Positions 41,653 to 53,569 are shown, numbered from the stretch's first letter. The stretch is DNA of 64,000 nucleotides from Sclerotiophoma versabilis (GCA_012274445.1 JAAROD010000054.1:310001-374000); one strand, 5' to 3'. Numbers and translations: made by a program. Notes: generated by a model not told the origin, from the sequence alone.

Positions 41653-44601
41653 CTAGGTGCCTGCTGGTCCTGACTTCTGCTCCACTTCATCGACAACCTG
41701 AACTTCTTCCTTGTCTAGAGCCGCAAGGATATCGCGCAAATCTTTACACTTTGCGTGGTTGTCTCCAAAAACCTGCTGATAGCCTGCAAGTACTTTCGCA
41801 TACAACAACCTGGCATCCTCTACCCGATGCCAGGATTTAGAGAAAAAGGTGAGACGATGCATTGCTTTGAGCGCCGGCATGAAGGTAGATATAGTCCCTT
41901 CCCCGAACGCCCTCTTCTAGCCTTCTAGTGCTTGTGTGTACATCTGCTCTGCCTTGTCTAGATTTTCCTGGGTTTTGTAGAGAATAGCTAGATGATTCAT
42001 TGTATTAAGCGTTAACGTGTGTTCTGCTCCTAGAGCATTTCTGCAGCCTTCTAGCGCCTGCGTGTACGTCTTCTCTGCCTCTTCTAGCTTTCCTTGATTT
42101 GTGTAGATGACACCTAGGTTGCCAACTGTAGCAAGCGTTGACGTATGTTCTGCTCCTAGCGCCTTCTGGTAGCCTTTTAGCGCCTGCATGCACATCTTCT
42201 CTGCCTTGTCTAGCTTTCCCTGGTTCAAGTAGAGGGTACTTAGGTCGCGAATTGCGCTCAGTAGTGTTTCCCTGGTCTTCTCCTACCCATTACCTTCCTG
42301 ATGTGCCCCCTGATCACTCTTATCTTCTCCTATGCTCTTCTCACACCGCTCTGCATGCGGGAGGAGTCGCACTTGCGTCTCCAAGTCCCTCTTCTCAGCA
42401 TTCATTGGCACAGCTAGGCCAACAAGCACAACTGCCAGCCATGACAGCGCGGTTCGTTGCCTGTTGTCTTGCATGTGCAGCGCCCACTGATGCACCACTG
42501 GGTGCGTTGCATAACCCGTTTGATCCTCTGATTCTTCTACCAGAGAGTAGCTTCGGAGCGTCCTAATGGCATTTATAAACGCAATCTCATTGCGCGCCAT
42601 CTCCCCAAGCCATGCGGATGTTCGCTCTGCGGCTACAGACGATCTGTGAGATGCAGCGGCAAGCAGTCCATGTCACAGACTCTGGTTGTCCAGATGCGCC
42701 CACAGAAGCAGGAGGTTCGCGGCCGTTTCATTCCTTGCCCTGAAAGCATTGTAAGATAGTGTCACGTGGTTGCCACGCTGCCATTCGCATAGCTTCGCAG
42801 AGATATTCGCCTGTCATCATACGACTCCATCAGCTCCTGCCACTTTTCCTTGTACAATCGAGTGTAGGTGCTGAAGCTTATGCCTGTCTCGCTCATATAA
42901 GCAGCAGCCTGCGCCAGAGCCAGCGGGAGCCCATCAAGCAGCTCCAGCAGCTCGTCGATCTCCTGACCTGTCATGGTGTCAGCGTCACTGCAGCCGCGGC
43001 AGCTGCGCTCAAAGATACTGACCCACGCCTTTCCCGTACCACGTCTTGAAAATGGCCCGCGCCTGCATCTTTTCCACCTTTTCCACCTTCCACCGTTCTC
43101 CAAGCTGCCCCAGGTGTGGAAGACGGGTCGTGATTAGCACCGATCCGTGGTTAGCTTCTGGGAGATACTCCTCCACATCATACGCCTCTGTGTCCTCTTC
43201 ATACCGTTGATAGTCGCGGTCCACATTGTCCATTATTAGCAGCCAGTTGCTGTTTTCCGCTGTACTCAGCCATCCGAGCACGTCCCTCACTACAACGTCG
43301 ACATCCCCGCCTCGGCCAGCAGTATACAGCCTGCTCGTCTCAGGGATCTGGCCTGTTAGGACGCGGCTCGCAAATATCGCAAAGCTCTGCTTGAGATTGC
43401 TCTCACTACTTCTATCCAACTACAGCACTGATGAGAAGCGGTCCCGATGTCGCCGGGCAAAGTTGGCCGCCAGCTGCGTCTTGCTCATGCCACCTAGTCC
43501 GTAGACAACTAGCAACCGCCGTTCATTAATGTTGCCTTGCGGCAGAAGCACTCGCTCTAGTTCTTCCGTTTCCTTTGGCCGCTCTGCAAATTTTCTTATA
43601 GGCACGCTCTTTAGGGTGAAGGGGACACGGTACCTGCCAGCTTCTCTTCCTGTAGCGGTCCTCACCACCTCTGTTGCAGAAACAAGTAACAAGATAGCTT
43701 TTGCACACGCGGCAGCTGTCGCTGCCGCGTACGGCTGCCACGTCTTATTTTTGTGTGAGCCGGCATAGTCACAGATGCCTCGCACGACCAGGCATGGGAA
43801 GTCGTTCATCAGGCCTGTCGCTTCCATCTCGAAGCACAGCACTCCACCAAGCTCTTTGCTGAGCCGGTCCCGTATTACACCGTCCTTAATCACCTGCTTG
43901 CCAGAAGCTATAGTGCCGTAGGGAATGGTCACATCCTCGCCAGCGTCTCGCGCCGCCCGATGTACCACATAGTCCTTGCTGCATTGCTCGCATGTCGCTC
44001 CGCCATCGTGATGGTATTTTGCCTCAAACAAGACATCAGCCCCGGCCTTCTCCAGGCTGAAGTTCGGTCGTTCATTGAAAGTTGACAGATGTGTTGCAAG
44101 AGAACCTCGGTCCTGGCTGTCCTGATAACGGTGCGCCCTTAGCTGAGTGACGGCGTGGAGCAGTTCCTTGGGCGGCGCGTTCATCGATCCGGTCCGCGTC
44201 ATTCGTCCGCCTGATTCTGTCTTGCCAAAATCATACTGCACCACTCCGCTGTGCTGCCGGACTGGGTGGCTGACCACGACGTCTCCCAATCGCACATCTG
44301 CGTCTGCGCTTGGGGCTCCGCCGCCAACGCCCACCATCAAACCAATACAGATTGACGTGAACGTGGACTTGGCTTGGCCTGCACTGAACGCAGCAGCGCC
44401 AATGCCTATCTGGCCGGCCGGCAGGCATGCCAGAACGACGTTGTGGTCACCAATGCGGCCCAGCGTGTACTGGGTCGAGCTAGCACCATTGTGGGGCAGA
44501 TGCTCCTCGTCGAGCATCACCTGCGCCGCCGCCAGCTCGATAGGCAGTGCGCGTATCCATCCCACCGTGTACGCTGCAGCGTCAAGCCGGCGCCGAGTCA
44601 T
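41653..44601 (-). pseudogene. Broken PNP-NB-ARC-TPR NLR (STAND) gene
   Basis: A fungal NLR is readable across 2.9 kb but interrupted. Order: nucleoside-phosphorylase-like domain (44570-43700; VGWIRALPIELAAAQVML and a GVLCFEMEATGLMN core); NB-ARC with P-loop VVYGLGGMSKTQLA (43520-43460), kinase-2 WLLIMDNVD, GSVLITTR, GLPLALAQAAAYM and THPVVHQW; then three near-identical 42-residue TPRs (42228-41917) and a final TPR-like tail. Lesions: TAG at 43422-43420 where the family usually has Trp, a frameshift near 43040, a missing base near 42765, TGA near 42675, and in-frame TAGs near 42280 and 41915. The P-loop Gly is Ser. Two or three of the TAG stops fit TGG to TAG change in a TpG context, as RIP would give. 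Fungal NLRs of this type sense non-self in heterokaryon incompatibility or defence. The first 393 codons (44601-43420) could still make a truncated protein. Several introns instead of lesions cannot explain all breaks. Confidence 0.82.
41917..42242 (-). repeat. 126-bp (42-residue) TPR repeat array of the NLR relic
   Basis: Two full units and a partial third, with period 126 bp. They share long identical stretches such as CTAGGAGCAGAACA and GGCGCTA-AAGGCT, more alike than the old TPR consensus requires. They encode NQGKL(D/E)(K/E)AEK and ALGAEHT(S/L)TL blocks. Confidence 0.75.
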
Positions 44602-45375
44602 GGGTATGGCGTCGGCGCGCGTGCGGTGGGCGTGGTAGACAGGGCAACATGCGCGCTAGACGGCCAGATGAGCGCGCTTGTGCGGGAGCGGGCCGAGGCA
44701 GCATTCGTCACGCCCAAGGGCGAGAGGGTCTGGGAAGCAACAGGGCGTCAATGCATAAGTTTGTTCAGTGTGCGAGAGCGTGAGGCAGAACTGGAGCAGG
44801 CAAGGCATGTTCTTCATGTCCACACAGCCCCGCGTTGGTCGCCAAGATGGGGTGATTGGGCGCAGAAACGGCTGCAGGCTGGTACATGTGCAGGTAGGCA
44901 GATGCGCTGCATGAATGATTTAGGACCCCGACGCCCGAGCCGGTGAAGTGTGTAATGACTACAAAAGCTGCGGAAAGTACACTGTAGTCAGCCATGTGTT
45001 GCTCCAATTACCACTCGCTATCTGCCTCAAGCTTACCACGCGATAAGTAGACCACGAATAGAAGCCGAATTCGTTGGCTCTTGCTCGCCGCTCGATGAAT
45101 CTTGTATGTGTACTTGGGTTTCCTGGTAAGTAAACAAGCCCAAAGGCATACCTTCTGCTCTATTTGTCGTTTTGGGGTGAAAGCGAATTCTAAAACAGTT
45201 AGCGTCAACCGGACGATGGTCTTTTGAGAAAACGGAGCTAGAACCTTTACTAGTATGTCGCTCACTATTGCACCCTGCAGCCTCTCGAATCTAAACATCA
45301 ACAGGGCAACTTGCACCAGCCCTGCTGTTACATGTGAGCTTCTGCGTCCACTTTCCGAGCAAGATGGGTCCTTAG
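44602..45375. other. Spacer between the NLR relic and the CorA-like gene
   Basis: 774 bp. Frames of up to 190 codons on the plus strand overlap the NLR antisense and show no domain. The right part may contain a 5' exon of the CorA-like gene that I cannot define. Confidence 0.4.
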
Positions 45376-45384
45376 CTTTCCAGA

Positions 45385-46719
45385 TTCCTCACCAGAAACG
45401 CCTACCCGCAAAATGAAGCAGAGCGAAAGAAGTTACTGCAAAGTTTCAACGTCTCGCACATGGTCAGCACGGACATGGCCAACCGATGCAACGGATACTT
45501 TGGAAGTAGAGAGACCTACGATGAAGCGGGTCAGATGACAGGCTACTGTGCGTTCACACGTAGCCATGGTTGTGCTGTAAGCGACCCCTGCTAACGATGT
45601 CTGCAGTCTCATGGTTTCGCTGTCTTGTTAAAATCGCACATAGAACTCCACCGGCTGGCACAAGATACACTTGGTCAGAGATGACCTTCTTTAGCCGCTG
45701 GGAGCCCGGTCGCTCTAGGGTGCTTTGTGTGGATACGCCCGACGGCTTTCAAGACCAGCTGAAAAACGCTGTGGAGAGCGAACAAGGGCCGCTTGATCTC
45801 AAAGATCTGTTCGCGTTACACCTGCCCTTATTGGACCAGATCATCGCTCTCTACGATCTATCCGTATGGAGTATTCGTGACCTGATCCGTCGAGTAGAAA
45901 CGGTATCTCCACGGTCTATCTTTGCAAATCAAATCAGTGTGACTGACTATCGATCAGGAGAGGGAAAACAACTGGGCCATCGATGCGGACTTCTCTGAGT
46001 TGCACGAGATCTCTCGACATGCAACCCATTCTACAGAGACGCTTTCAGTAACCGCAGAGTCGATGGAGGCGATGCAGAAGCGGCACAAGGAGATCTACCA
46101 GTACCCAGACTCCAATACCACAGCACGCAATACCTGCTGGAGAGCGACGCAGCAGCGTATCGACTTTCAGGCACAGCTCATCCGGAACTTGAGGCTACGC
46201 TCGCGAGCGAACCAGGAAAGACTCCAGAGTGAAATCACGCTTGTAAGGCTCTCTCAATAATCTCCATTGTGTGCACGCAAGAGAATGCGAGCTAATAGTG
46301 AACAGGCCTACAATGTGATAACGCAACGCGATAGCAAAGTTATGGTGGAAATCGGGGCAGCCACTAAAACCGATAGCACAGCGATGAAAACAGTAGCAGT
46401 GGTGACGATGACTTTCTTGCCTGCAACCTTTACTTCAGTCAGTCCCAGATACCCCCATTGCATTGAATGTACTGAAAAGCCTCAGGCGGTGTTCAGCATG
46501 AGCTTCTTCGAGTTTCAACCAAGCGACGGTGCGCAGCCGGATGAGTGGAGAGTATCGAGCAAGATATGGATATATTGGGTTGTTGCCATTCCATTAACTG
46601 CACTGACGCTGTTCGCTTGGCTGTTCTGGAGGCGGAAGAGAGGGCAAAACTTTACGATTAGCAGATTCTGGGAGCGTCACGTCCATCATCTGCAGAGTAT
46701 GCAGAGCCAGAAAGCGTGA
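45385..46719 (+). CDS. CorA-like two-TM membrane protein, 5' end undefined
   Basis: Exons 45385-45559 (start uncertain), 45607-45902, 45958-46242, 46306-46437 and 46486-46719; all introns are 47-63 nt with GT-AG ends and every join is in frame. The readable product is about 374 residues. If there is no upstream exon, the first in-frame ATG is at 45460. Features: FNVSHMVSTDMANRCNGYFG, MTFFSRWEPGRSRVLCVDTP, LDQIIALYDLSVWSIRDLIR, a long helical segment (LHEISRHATHSTETLSV ... AQLIRNLRLRSRANQERLQ) and two C-terminal hydrophobic helices (KTVAVVTMTFLPATF and IWIYWVVAIPLTALTLFAWLFW). This is the fungal CorA-like family (Mg2+ channel fold); the GMN motif of true CorA is not seen, so transport is doubtful. 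Confidence 0.78.
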
Positions 46720-47743
46720 GATAGAAGAAGACAAGATATTGCAAACTAGTAACCGAGGACACGTTAGTTACTAGTCCTTGCTTGATAATCAAAGGGTTTT
46801 GGAAGCAGCGTGAGAATTGTTGTTGATATATCTAGAAGATAGCAGCCATGTTCAGTTATTGAAATGTAAACGGGCACGTCGTTGCAGCGTGGAGACGAAT
46901 ACGATAGAATACATTCGAGTTGCAAATTAGACTGAACAAAAGACGCAGAGTCAACGTGTTCATATACTTTGCACACAATACATCCGATACTTGCTGCAGC
47001 TTCTACAGTTAACTTCGCAGATTTTAGGTGTAAGTTTGGTAGAAGCAGATAAGAAGTGTAGACTAGTAGACTAGTAGATCGTAGTCGGTTGCTGGTCTGG
47101 TAACACCGCTAGACGAACTCATGAGAGCTAAGCTGAACTGAGTAGAAACACGGTACTAGCACCGAAACCCGACGTTTAAGCGCTGGTTGTTTGGTGCTGG
47201 CGCCGCGACGCAGCAAAACTATAGCCTACGGCTTACGCAGCTAGATTTTTTCATAGCTATAAGAGATCTTCTTATAATTCTAGGTTTTCGAAACGTGCTA
47301 ACCACCCTATCTGTAGCACTCACTGTATTGTTATTTAGTCTTGTTGCTAGATACACAGTCACTCTAAATGGCTGTAGTACATGTGCCAAGTAGCAGGGAA
47401 GCAGTAACAATTAATAACTCAGGCCCCCCACTTATGCGATTCCGGTACCAGACATCTGCAGATCCTACGATGGACCTCCATGTTTACTCGCGGGTGTCAT
47501 GTACACTCTGAATGTTATTGTTATCCGTCTATATCATCACCTACACATCAAGGTTCTACTATGGTTAGGACAAGGCACCTAAGTCACTTCCTCATGTAAT
47601 AGCCTCATTATTACTGCTTATTTACTAAGAAGTAGCACGAACGGGTACGTATCAATATCAGCCCTGCGACATGAACCATGTACCACTGAGGCGCTATATT
47701 CTGCATATATGTCCTGATCTACATAGCTCAATCACCAATCCAG
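46720..47743. other. AT-rich spacer, possible old element remnant
   Basis: About 1 kb rich in TA and short direct repeats (CTAGTAGACTAGTAGA at 47061-47076). The longest frame is 70 codons. It looks like decayed repetitive sequence, but I see no terminal repeats or coding remnant. Confidence 0.4.
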
Positions 47744-49439
47744 CTAGATCAATTCCTCCATGCGATAAACATCCGAATGCCTCGTCCAGATCCTCAGCTT
47801 CTTACCCAACCCAACGTACAGTGGAACCGCCAGCAGCGCTGGCCCAACCACACAGGCAAAGATGATCATCGCCGGTGTCAGCCAACCGTCCTTACTTGTA
47901 TGCGCAATATCAAACACCCAATAACTGTATGAAAACCCGATGAAGTTCTTACACACTGTCGCAACAACCATGATCTCTCCTGAGATCGGCTTGTAGCAGT
48001 CAATCGCATACGCAATAGCGATAGTGGGGACCGTAGTAACGGAGAGCCCAGCGAGTCCGTACCCCCAGACAATTATATGGCCCCATGCCCAGGATTGCTG
48101 GTAAGCGAGGCCGCCGAGGATTGCGGAGAGCATAGTGATGATCATGTAGGGCAGCAGGGCTGGGAGCCGCATTTCTGCCTCCCTCACACCGCCGTTTTTG
48201 CGCGTTGCGCGCGCGGCGACCCAGTCGGAAAACGGTCCTGCTGACGCGAGGCCGAAAAGTGCACCTACGGCGAAGGCGAAGTTTGTGTATCCGACCTGGT
48301 CGGGGCGGAAGAGGTATGGTGGCGCTGCGAGCACGGGGGATTCGGTCAGGTTGAAAAAGAGAAGAAGGTCTGCAGGGCCGGCGACCATGAGCCCAGCCCA
48401 AAGAATGATTGGATTAAAGAAGCATTTGATGGGCGTGAGGGTGTCCCGGAGGATGAAGACTTTCCAGCGCGGGTCCGGGGCTTGAAACGGTGCGAATTGC
48501 GAGCGGGATGGACGACCGGTAGGGTGGGCTGTTATTTCGAGAGCGTTGAGCTCGGTTCTCGTTGCCTGCTTCTCTAGCTGGCTGCCATATGGGGTATTTG
48601 AGGCAATACTCTTGCCTCGTAGAGAGGATTGACTGGATGAGGCGGAGTTGTGGCTGCGGTGGTATTTGGTTTCTGGGAATGCGACAATAACCAGTATGAT
48701 CGAGACGCCAGAGAGTGCGGTTTCGAGCCAAAAGAAAGACTTCCAACCGTGGTGCGCGGCAATGGAGCCAGCCATGATCGGACCTAAAAAGGCGCCCATG
48801 AAGTAGCTGGTGCTGCTATATGTCAGGTTGGAACATTGATGTCAAGTATTGGGTGACTCACAAGTACACTCCAGTCCACAAGCCACGCTCATGCAAGAAG
48901 AAGACATCGGCAATCATTTGGACCGGGATCGTCTCGCTTGTTGCGCACACGAGACCATTAACCGCCCTTGCCGCGAGTAGGCTTCTGTGAGACGTAGCTA
49001 ATGCTTGCCAGACACAGGACAGCATTATCAGTACAGAGAACACGATGCTTATAGCTCTCCGACCAAATATGTTGCTCAAAGGCACGATAAAGAAGTTGGC
49101 AAAACCCAGCGTGATGACAGTAATTCCAGTGAGCATGGCCAGTTGGTTGTTGTTAAGGTGAAATTCTTGGCCAAGAAGAGGGAACATTGGTGCGATGGAT
49201 AGGGCTCCGGTAACAGAGATCCAGGTAAAGAGGCCCTGGCTGACAACCACGGTCACTACAGGCTGTGTCAGTAAAAGTTGGAAGGGTTCGATTCTGTAAG
49301 TACTTTTCCAGGACCTCGACCAGTTGAGTGGATCACGAGGATCCGAAGAAGGTCGAGGAATCAAAGCCTTTTCTGCTTTGCCATCTGCATTCATGATTTC
49401 CGTCCCCGGGATAAGCTCCGTGTCAGTGTGAGTTGCCAT
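47744..49439 (-). CDS. MFS transporter, DHA1-like
   Basis: Exons 49439-49304, 49255-48862 and 48815-47744; introns are 48 and 46 nt, and the joins restore NWSRSWKMTVVVSQGLF and WTGVYFSTSYFMGAF. Length 533 residues with about twelve hydrophobic segments. The N-terminal tail carries DPRDPLNWSR, the usual signature before TM1 in fungal DHA1-type drug and polyamine carriers. Between TM2 and TM3 the loop reads PLSNIFGRRA (family motif A). The large central loop (about 230-310) is Ser-rich. The substrate is unknown. The first intron is a multiple of three and open, so unspliced reading adds 16 residues that break TM1. Confidence 0.87.
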
Positions 49440-50580
49440 CTTAATGGCGACCTTCAATCAAAGTGGGCAAGTATCTCAAAATAATTTTGTATGTTTTGAA
49501 GGATGTAAGATGGGGTTCCACATGTAGTTATAGCTGTGTATCCGGCAAGCAACTTGATCGTGGATCCTAGTCGGGCCTACCTGCTAATCCTACAATGTTG
49601 TCGAAGACAGGTGCAGCGCCGGAGATCTGAAGGAGTGCCGGTGCAACTTGAGCCATACGCATGATGTCGAGTTTTTTCAGCAGGAGTTGTGGTGCTCCCA
49701 AGCCTGCCATTGGCCGCTATTATCGTCATGACTTACCTTGAGGCTGACGATATTGACTAGTGCAAGCGTGTAGAAAGCTTAAATGTCAGGAATGCTAGCC
49801 TCGGATAAGCAAGGGGTGGTGGGGCGTCCCGACAGCATGGTTGGGATTTCGAGCTTGTCTTTCCTCTTATAACCTTGGTGCTTGCCTTTCTCCGGTCTCA
49901 GAGATGCGGTGCTAGAGCTCTCATGCGTCTAGATACAACACGGCACACTGAGGCATCTTTTTGTCATAGTTAATCTTTTTGACGGTCCTATTTTTGACAG
50001 CGATAACCTCTTCACGACAGACATTTATTCTGAGCTCTGGAGGCTGAAGCTTGACTCATTTCGGAGAATGTGTGGAGACCCACCGCCACAGTTGTGACGT
50101 GTGACAGTCGCTTCGGAGTTGTAGGGTGGGGATGCGGGCTCACATGGATCAGCTTTACCTTAGGGCTTGGAGCGGTAAGTAACTTAGTCGTACCTATCAG
50201 TAACAGCTTAAATCTGGTACGAGTGGGACAGGAGCTGAGTGTGATTCGGTGTTCTAGATCCGTTTTTTGCATGACAAGATAAAGCGTTCACGATAGTATA
50301 GGTGACTATCGGTAAGCCTCGCTTAACTGTCCCGCCTCGTACGTGGCTGATGACTCGGTCAAACCAAGTATCATCACTGTCTGGAAATGATTAAAGTTAA
50401 TTGGAAAACTAGGCTATGTTCAAAGACCTATCCGCCGATATGAGCCCTTCCCTCAGTTACAAAGCAGAGATGCTGGAACGATTTTCGACGCAGGCCGCTT
50501 TTTGATCGCCGCAGACTTATTCTAGATGTCATTACTGGGCATGTTCCAGTACGCGATTTAAAGGCGGCTCACACTATCTC
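49440..50580. other. Spacer upstream of the MFS gene
   Basis: 1.1 kb with only short frames. It contains the MFS promoter and the 3' end of the acyl-CoA dehydrogenase gene; no gene is supported. Confidence 0.45.
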
Positions 50581-52584
50581 CTACAACTTCTCGAGTCGTT
50601 GCGTGTCGATACTTGAGGTACCTAGGAAAATGCTCTTATCAATCCTGAACGCGTCCTTCCACGAAGGTATGTTTTCAGCGTCCAACTGCTGCGTACCCTT
50701 CGACTGTAGCCAACGTCTGGCAATCTCTTGTGCAATGAAGTTGGGATTTGTGGTTGCATCATACAGCAGCACCGTCCCTGACACGATGTCCTCCAGATGG
50801 GTCAATATCTCCCGTCCCCGATAGAGCAGCTCTTCCTTGCTCTTTCTCTCGACCATCCTGCGAAGCGCCTGGAGTGTGTGTTTAACTGTCATGATCTCTT
50901 TCTGAAACACGTTATCGCAAAAAACAAGCACTCTTAGGACCCATGGCGCAAAAACATTGCCTAGAATGTCGCCTCCGCCCAAACGCTTGTCAGTGAGCAC
51001 GCGTACCACGTCTTCCGCCATGACGCTGACCGTGCCTTCCCAGATAGGATTGACGAGATTGTCACGATAGATTTTTGCGATGTTCAACAACCCGCCATCT
51101 TCGTTGTTCTCACAGTACCCCACGCCGCCAAGGCATTCCATGCACTGCCGTAGCCCATGAACAGAAGCGACAGAGACTTGTGCTTTCATGACAGGCAGCA
51201 AAAGTCTCAACAGTAGTGATATCTCAGTCTTGTCACCAGGAACAAGCTTTGCGGCCTTTGTGTTCCCTACGACAGCTTTGTGCGATTGCTCGAGCGCGCC
51301 TTGCAGCGCAACCCCGAAGAAGACAAAGTGAGCTGCGGCGTGGTATTTGACCGTCTCTTCAGCCATCCATCGCAAGTGCGCTGGGTTATTCTGCAGCATC
51401 CCGCCGCGGACTTTGCGAACATTGCTGTACGCGCGGCAGATTGCTAGACCGCGTGACCAGTTCGCCACGCTTCCTGCTGCAGTGGAGAGACGTGTGATGT
51501 TAAGGACTGCAGATATCTCAGCTACACCACGACCTTCCGTCCCGATGAGCCATGCTCGAGTGCCACGGAGTTCGAGTTCGGCCGTGGGAAGCGACCTGGT
51601 GCCGAGTTTGTTCTTCAGGCGTTGAATTCGGATGCCGTTCAGTTCGGTCTCGGGGGGAGCTTCCAGATTGATTACGTTCGCAGCTGCGGGACGACCGCCT
51701 CGTCGTCGTCGCATGGGTATGTAGAAAGCGCTGATTCCTTTATCTGTCCGCGCAAGTAAAATAGCCATTTCGGAATCGGTAGCGCTGCTGAACCACTTGA
51801 ACCCATCAATCCTCCAAGGTCCGAGAGGCATACCCACCGCATCTTCACTCCTCCCTTCTTCTTCATCGCGCGCCAGCTCATCAGCAGTGAGCCGTGTAGC
51901 CAATGTCTCTGTACCAGAAACATCACTTCCGCCACTCCGCTCGGTCATCCACTGACCGCTTGTCCACGCATACTTCGGATCGCGACTTGTCAATCGACGA
52001 TATGCTTCTTCAAAGACCCGCACCCGACCTAGTTGGTCGCTGTCAGGGTCTTTCAGATGCTTCGATAACAGGGTGGCGGCGCCGTCAGTCATGCTCATTG
52101 GGCAGCCTGTCATTGTGCCTGTCACGCTCCAAAGATGGCTTAAAGTGAACTCGTAAATCCTCCTATTGATATGTGCTGTTTCCTCGGCTTGGGAATAGGC
52201 GACTGCGATGACGCCCTCAGTGTATCCGATTTCCTTGAGCCGTTGCCATCCTGAGGTCGTCCAGAGCGGATCGTTGCGGTTTTCCTGGCCGAATGTTGTC
52301 AGCGAGCGGAGCACAGGGTGATTCGTTTCTGCGTCAGTAGCGTGTATGAGAACGCGTGGGTCTAATGCCATGCGTGCAACGTTGTGAAGGTGTGAGGTCA
52401 CAATCCCCCTATTTGAGGGAAGATAAAGATCAAGGATTCGAGCCAGAGCTTTGTCGTCCGAGAGTGGTGCGTCGGTCTTCTGGGTTGTTGATGGTGGAAC
52501 ATTATCAGGTGCTGTATACTGCGGTGGCAACGACGGCAAGGCCTGGAAGAACCCAGCTGTCGAGGAAGACGCGGTAGGCGACAT
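50581..52584 (-). CDS. Acyl-CoA dehydrogenase family protein, AidB-like
   Basis: Uninterrupted frame; I take the ATG at 52584 (667 residues) because its context CAACATGTC is the usual fungal one. The ATG at 52623 would add 13 residues, and the frame is open further up without family sequence. Typical motifs: RMALDPRVLIHATDAETNHP, FGQENRNDPLWTTSGW, the middle-domain TGCPMSMTDGAATLL, WMTERSGGSDVSGTETLA (flavin and substrate loop), FKWFSSATDSEMAILLAR, TRSLPTAELELRGTRAWL and CMECLGGVGYCENNEDGGLLNIAKIYRD. These match the AidB/acyl-CoA dehydrogenase branch of flavoproteins. The reaction is unknown; fungal members are peroxisomal or cytosolic. The last residues are not a clear PTS1. Confidence 0.88.
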   Translation of the reverse strand: MSPTASSSTAGFFQALPSLPPQYTAPDNVPPSTTQKTDAPLSDDKALARILDLYLPSNRGIVTSHLHNVARMALDPRVLIHATDAETNHPVLRSLTTFGQENRNDPLWTTSGWQRLKEIGYTEGVIAVAYSQAEETAHINRRIYEFTLSHLWSVTGTMTGCPMSMTDGAATLLSKHLKDPDSDQLGRVRVFEEAYRRLTSRDPKYAWTSGQWMTERSGGSDVSGTETLATRLTADELARDEEEGRSEDAVGMPLGPWRIDGFKWFSSATDSEMAILLARTDKGISAFYIPMRRRRGGRPAAANVINLEAPPETELNGIRIQRLKNKLGTRSLPTAELELRGTRAWLIGTEGRGVAEISAVLNITRLSTAAGSVANWSRGLAICRAYSNVRKVRGGMLQNNPAHLRWMAEETVKYHAAAHFVFFGVALQGALEQSHKAVVGNTKAAKLVPGDKTEISLLLRLLLPVMKAQVSVASVHGLRQCMECLGGVGYCENNEDGGLLNIAKIYRDNLVNPIWEGTVSVMAEDVVRVLTDKRLGGGDILGNVFAPWVLRVLVFCDNVFQKEIMTVKHTLQALRRMVERKSKEELLYRGREILTHLEDIVSGTVLLYDATTNPNFIAQEIARRWLQSKGTQQLDAENIPSWKDAFRIDKSIFLGTSSIDTQRLEKL

Positions 52585-53569
52585 GTTGAGCTCTGGCTGA
52601 GCTTCCAATGCAGCCTTTAACATTATGAGACCCACCCTCCGGGGAGGATGACATGTTGATATGGAGGTGTGGTGTGATGCAGGTACCCCGTCTCCAAGAT
52701 CGACCTCGGCTCTAGGAACCCCGCAATACCCTGGCGCCTCGAACGTCAACCATAGCTGGGGAAAATGTGCTCCACATAGTTCCGTGAAACTCCCTAGGGC
52801 TTTCCAATCTTTAACCCGATAGCGCAACAGACTAAAATGATCGTTTCGTTGGTCTACAGGAGGCAGTTGAGTGCTCCTCGAAGTCCTACTCTTCTCTTCA
52901 TGAAATTTTTTTGCAAGACGCCCAACTGGTAAGAGTCGCACCGAGGGTGGTGCATATTACACCAAAGACCGGGCTTCCTGCATAGCTGACAATTTATAAG
53001 CCATGATCGTTGCGCTTGACTAAAGTACTTGCACCGACAAGTCCATCAGGAACGCTCAGAATATACACGAAGAGGATGAGGAGAACAGTATTGGACGGAT
53101 TCAAGAAAAAAGATATGACTGCGTTCGAGATGCAGATCACGACATAGGATGAGAGTCCTGACGCATTCTATTCATCTGATTGCGTCTTCTGCCGACGGTG
53201 GACCTGACCTGTCCGAAACAAAATACCATACTGTATCCACAGCTACGTGCGAAATGCCTAATCTCGCAAGTACTAGATTCTATCGTTACACCCTTGAGTC
53301 TCGCGCCGACTGAATGTAAAGGTGGCAGAGCGGATCTTACAAGACACTGAGAGGATTCTTGCCCGTGCGACGCTCCAAGGTCATGCAGGAAGGGGGCAAG
53401 TACATTGACCCGTGGCAAGATGACTTTCGAGACGGTAGCCGCCATGGTCAAAATGGGATAGACCTGGGGACTAAGTGCGACGGGGCAATAGTGGTAGATT
53501 TTGAGTTTGAATGAGGCCAAAGCCTACTTCTAAAACATTATCAGTCAAGTACTCAGTCCTCCCCAGAGC
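52585..53569. other. Spacer with no supported gene
   Basis: 985 bp upstream of the acyl-CoA dehydrogenase gene. A minus-strand frame of 127 codons (53520-53137) has no domain and no clear splice partner. Confidence 0.45.

Noticed and set aside
42762..43103. Introns as an explanation for the NLR frame breaks
   Set aside because: The only GT-AG pairs near the break at about 43040 would give an intron of about 35 nt, below the local minimum of about 44, and the single-base shift near 42765 and the isolated stops lack any splice signals.
45570..45998. Single-frame 142-codon gene in the CorA-like locus
   Set aside because: It is one exon read through its introns; joining with flanking exons in frame restores a full CorA-like C-terminus.
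46720..47743. Transposon remnant
   Set aside because: AT-rich with small repeats, but no terminal inverted repeats, target duplications or transposase-like codons are visible, so I do not call a mobile element.
53137..53520. 127-codon minus-strand frame downstream of the receiver gene
   Set aside because: No recognisable domain, no splice partner and a composition unlike neighbouring genes.
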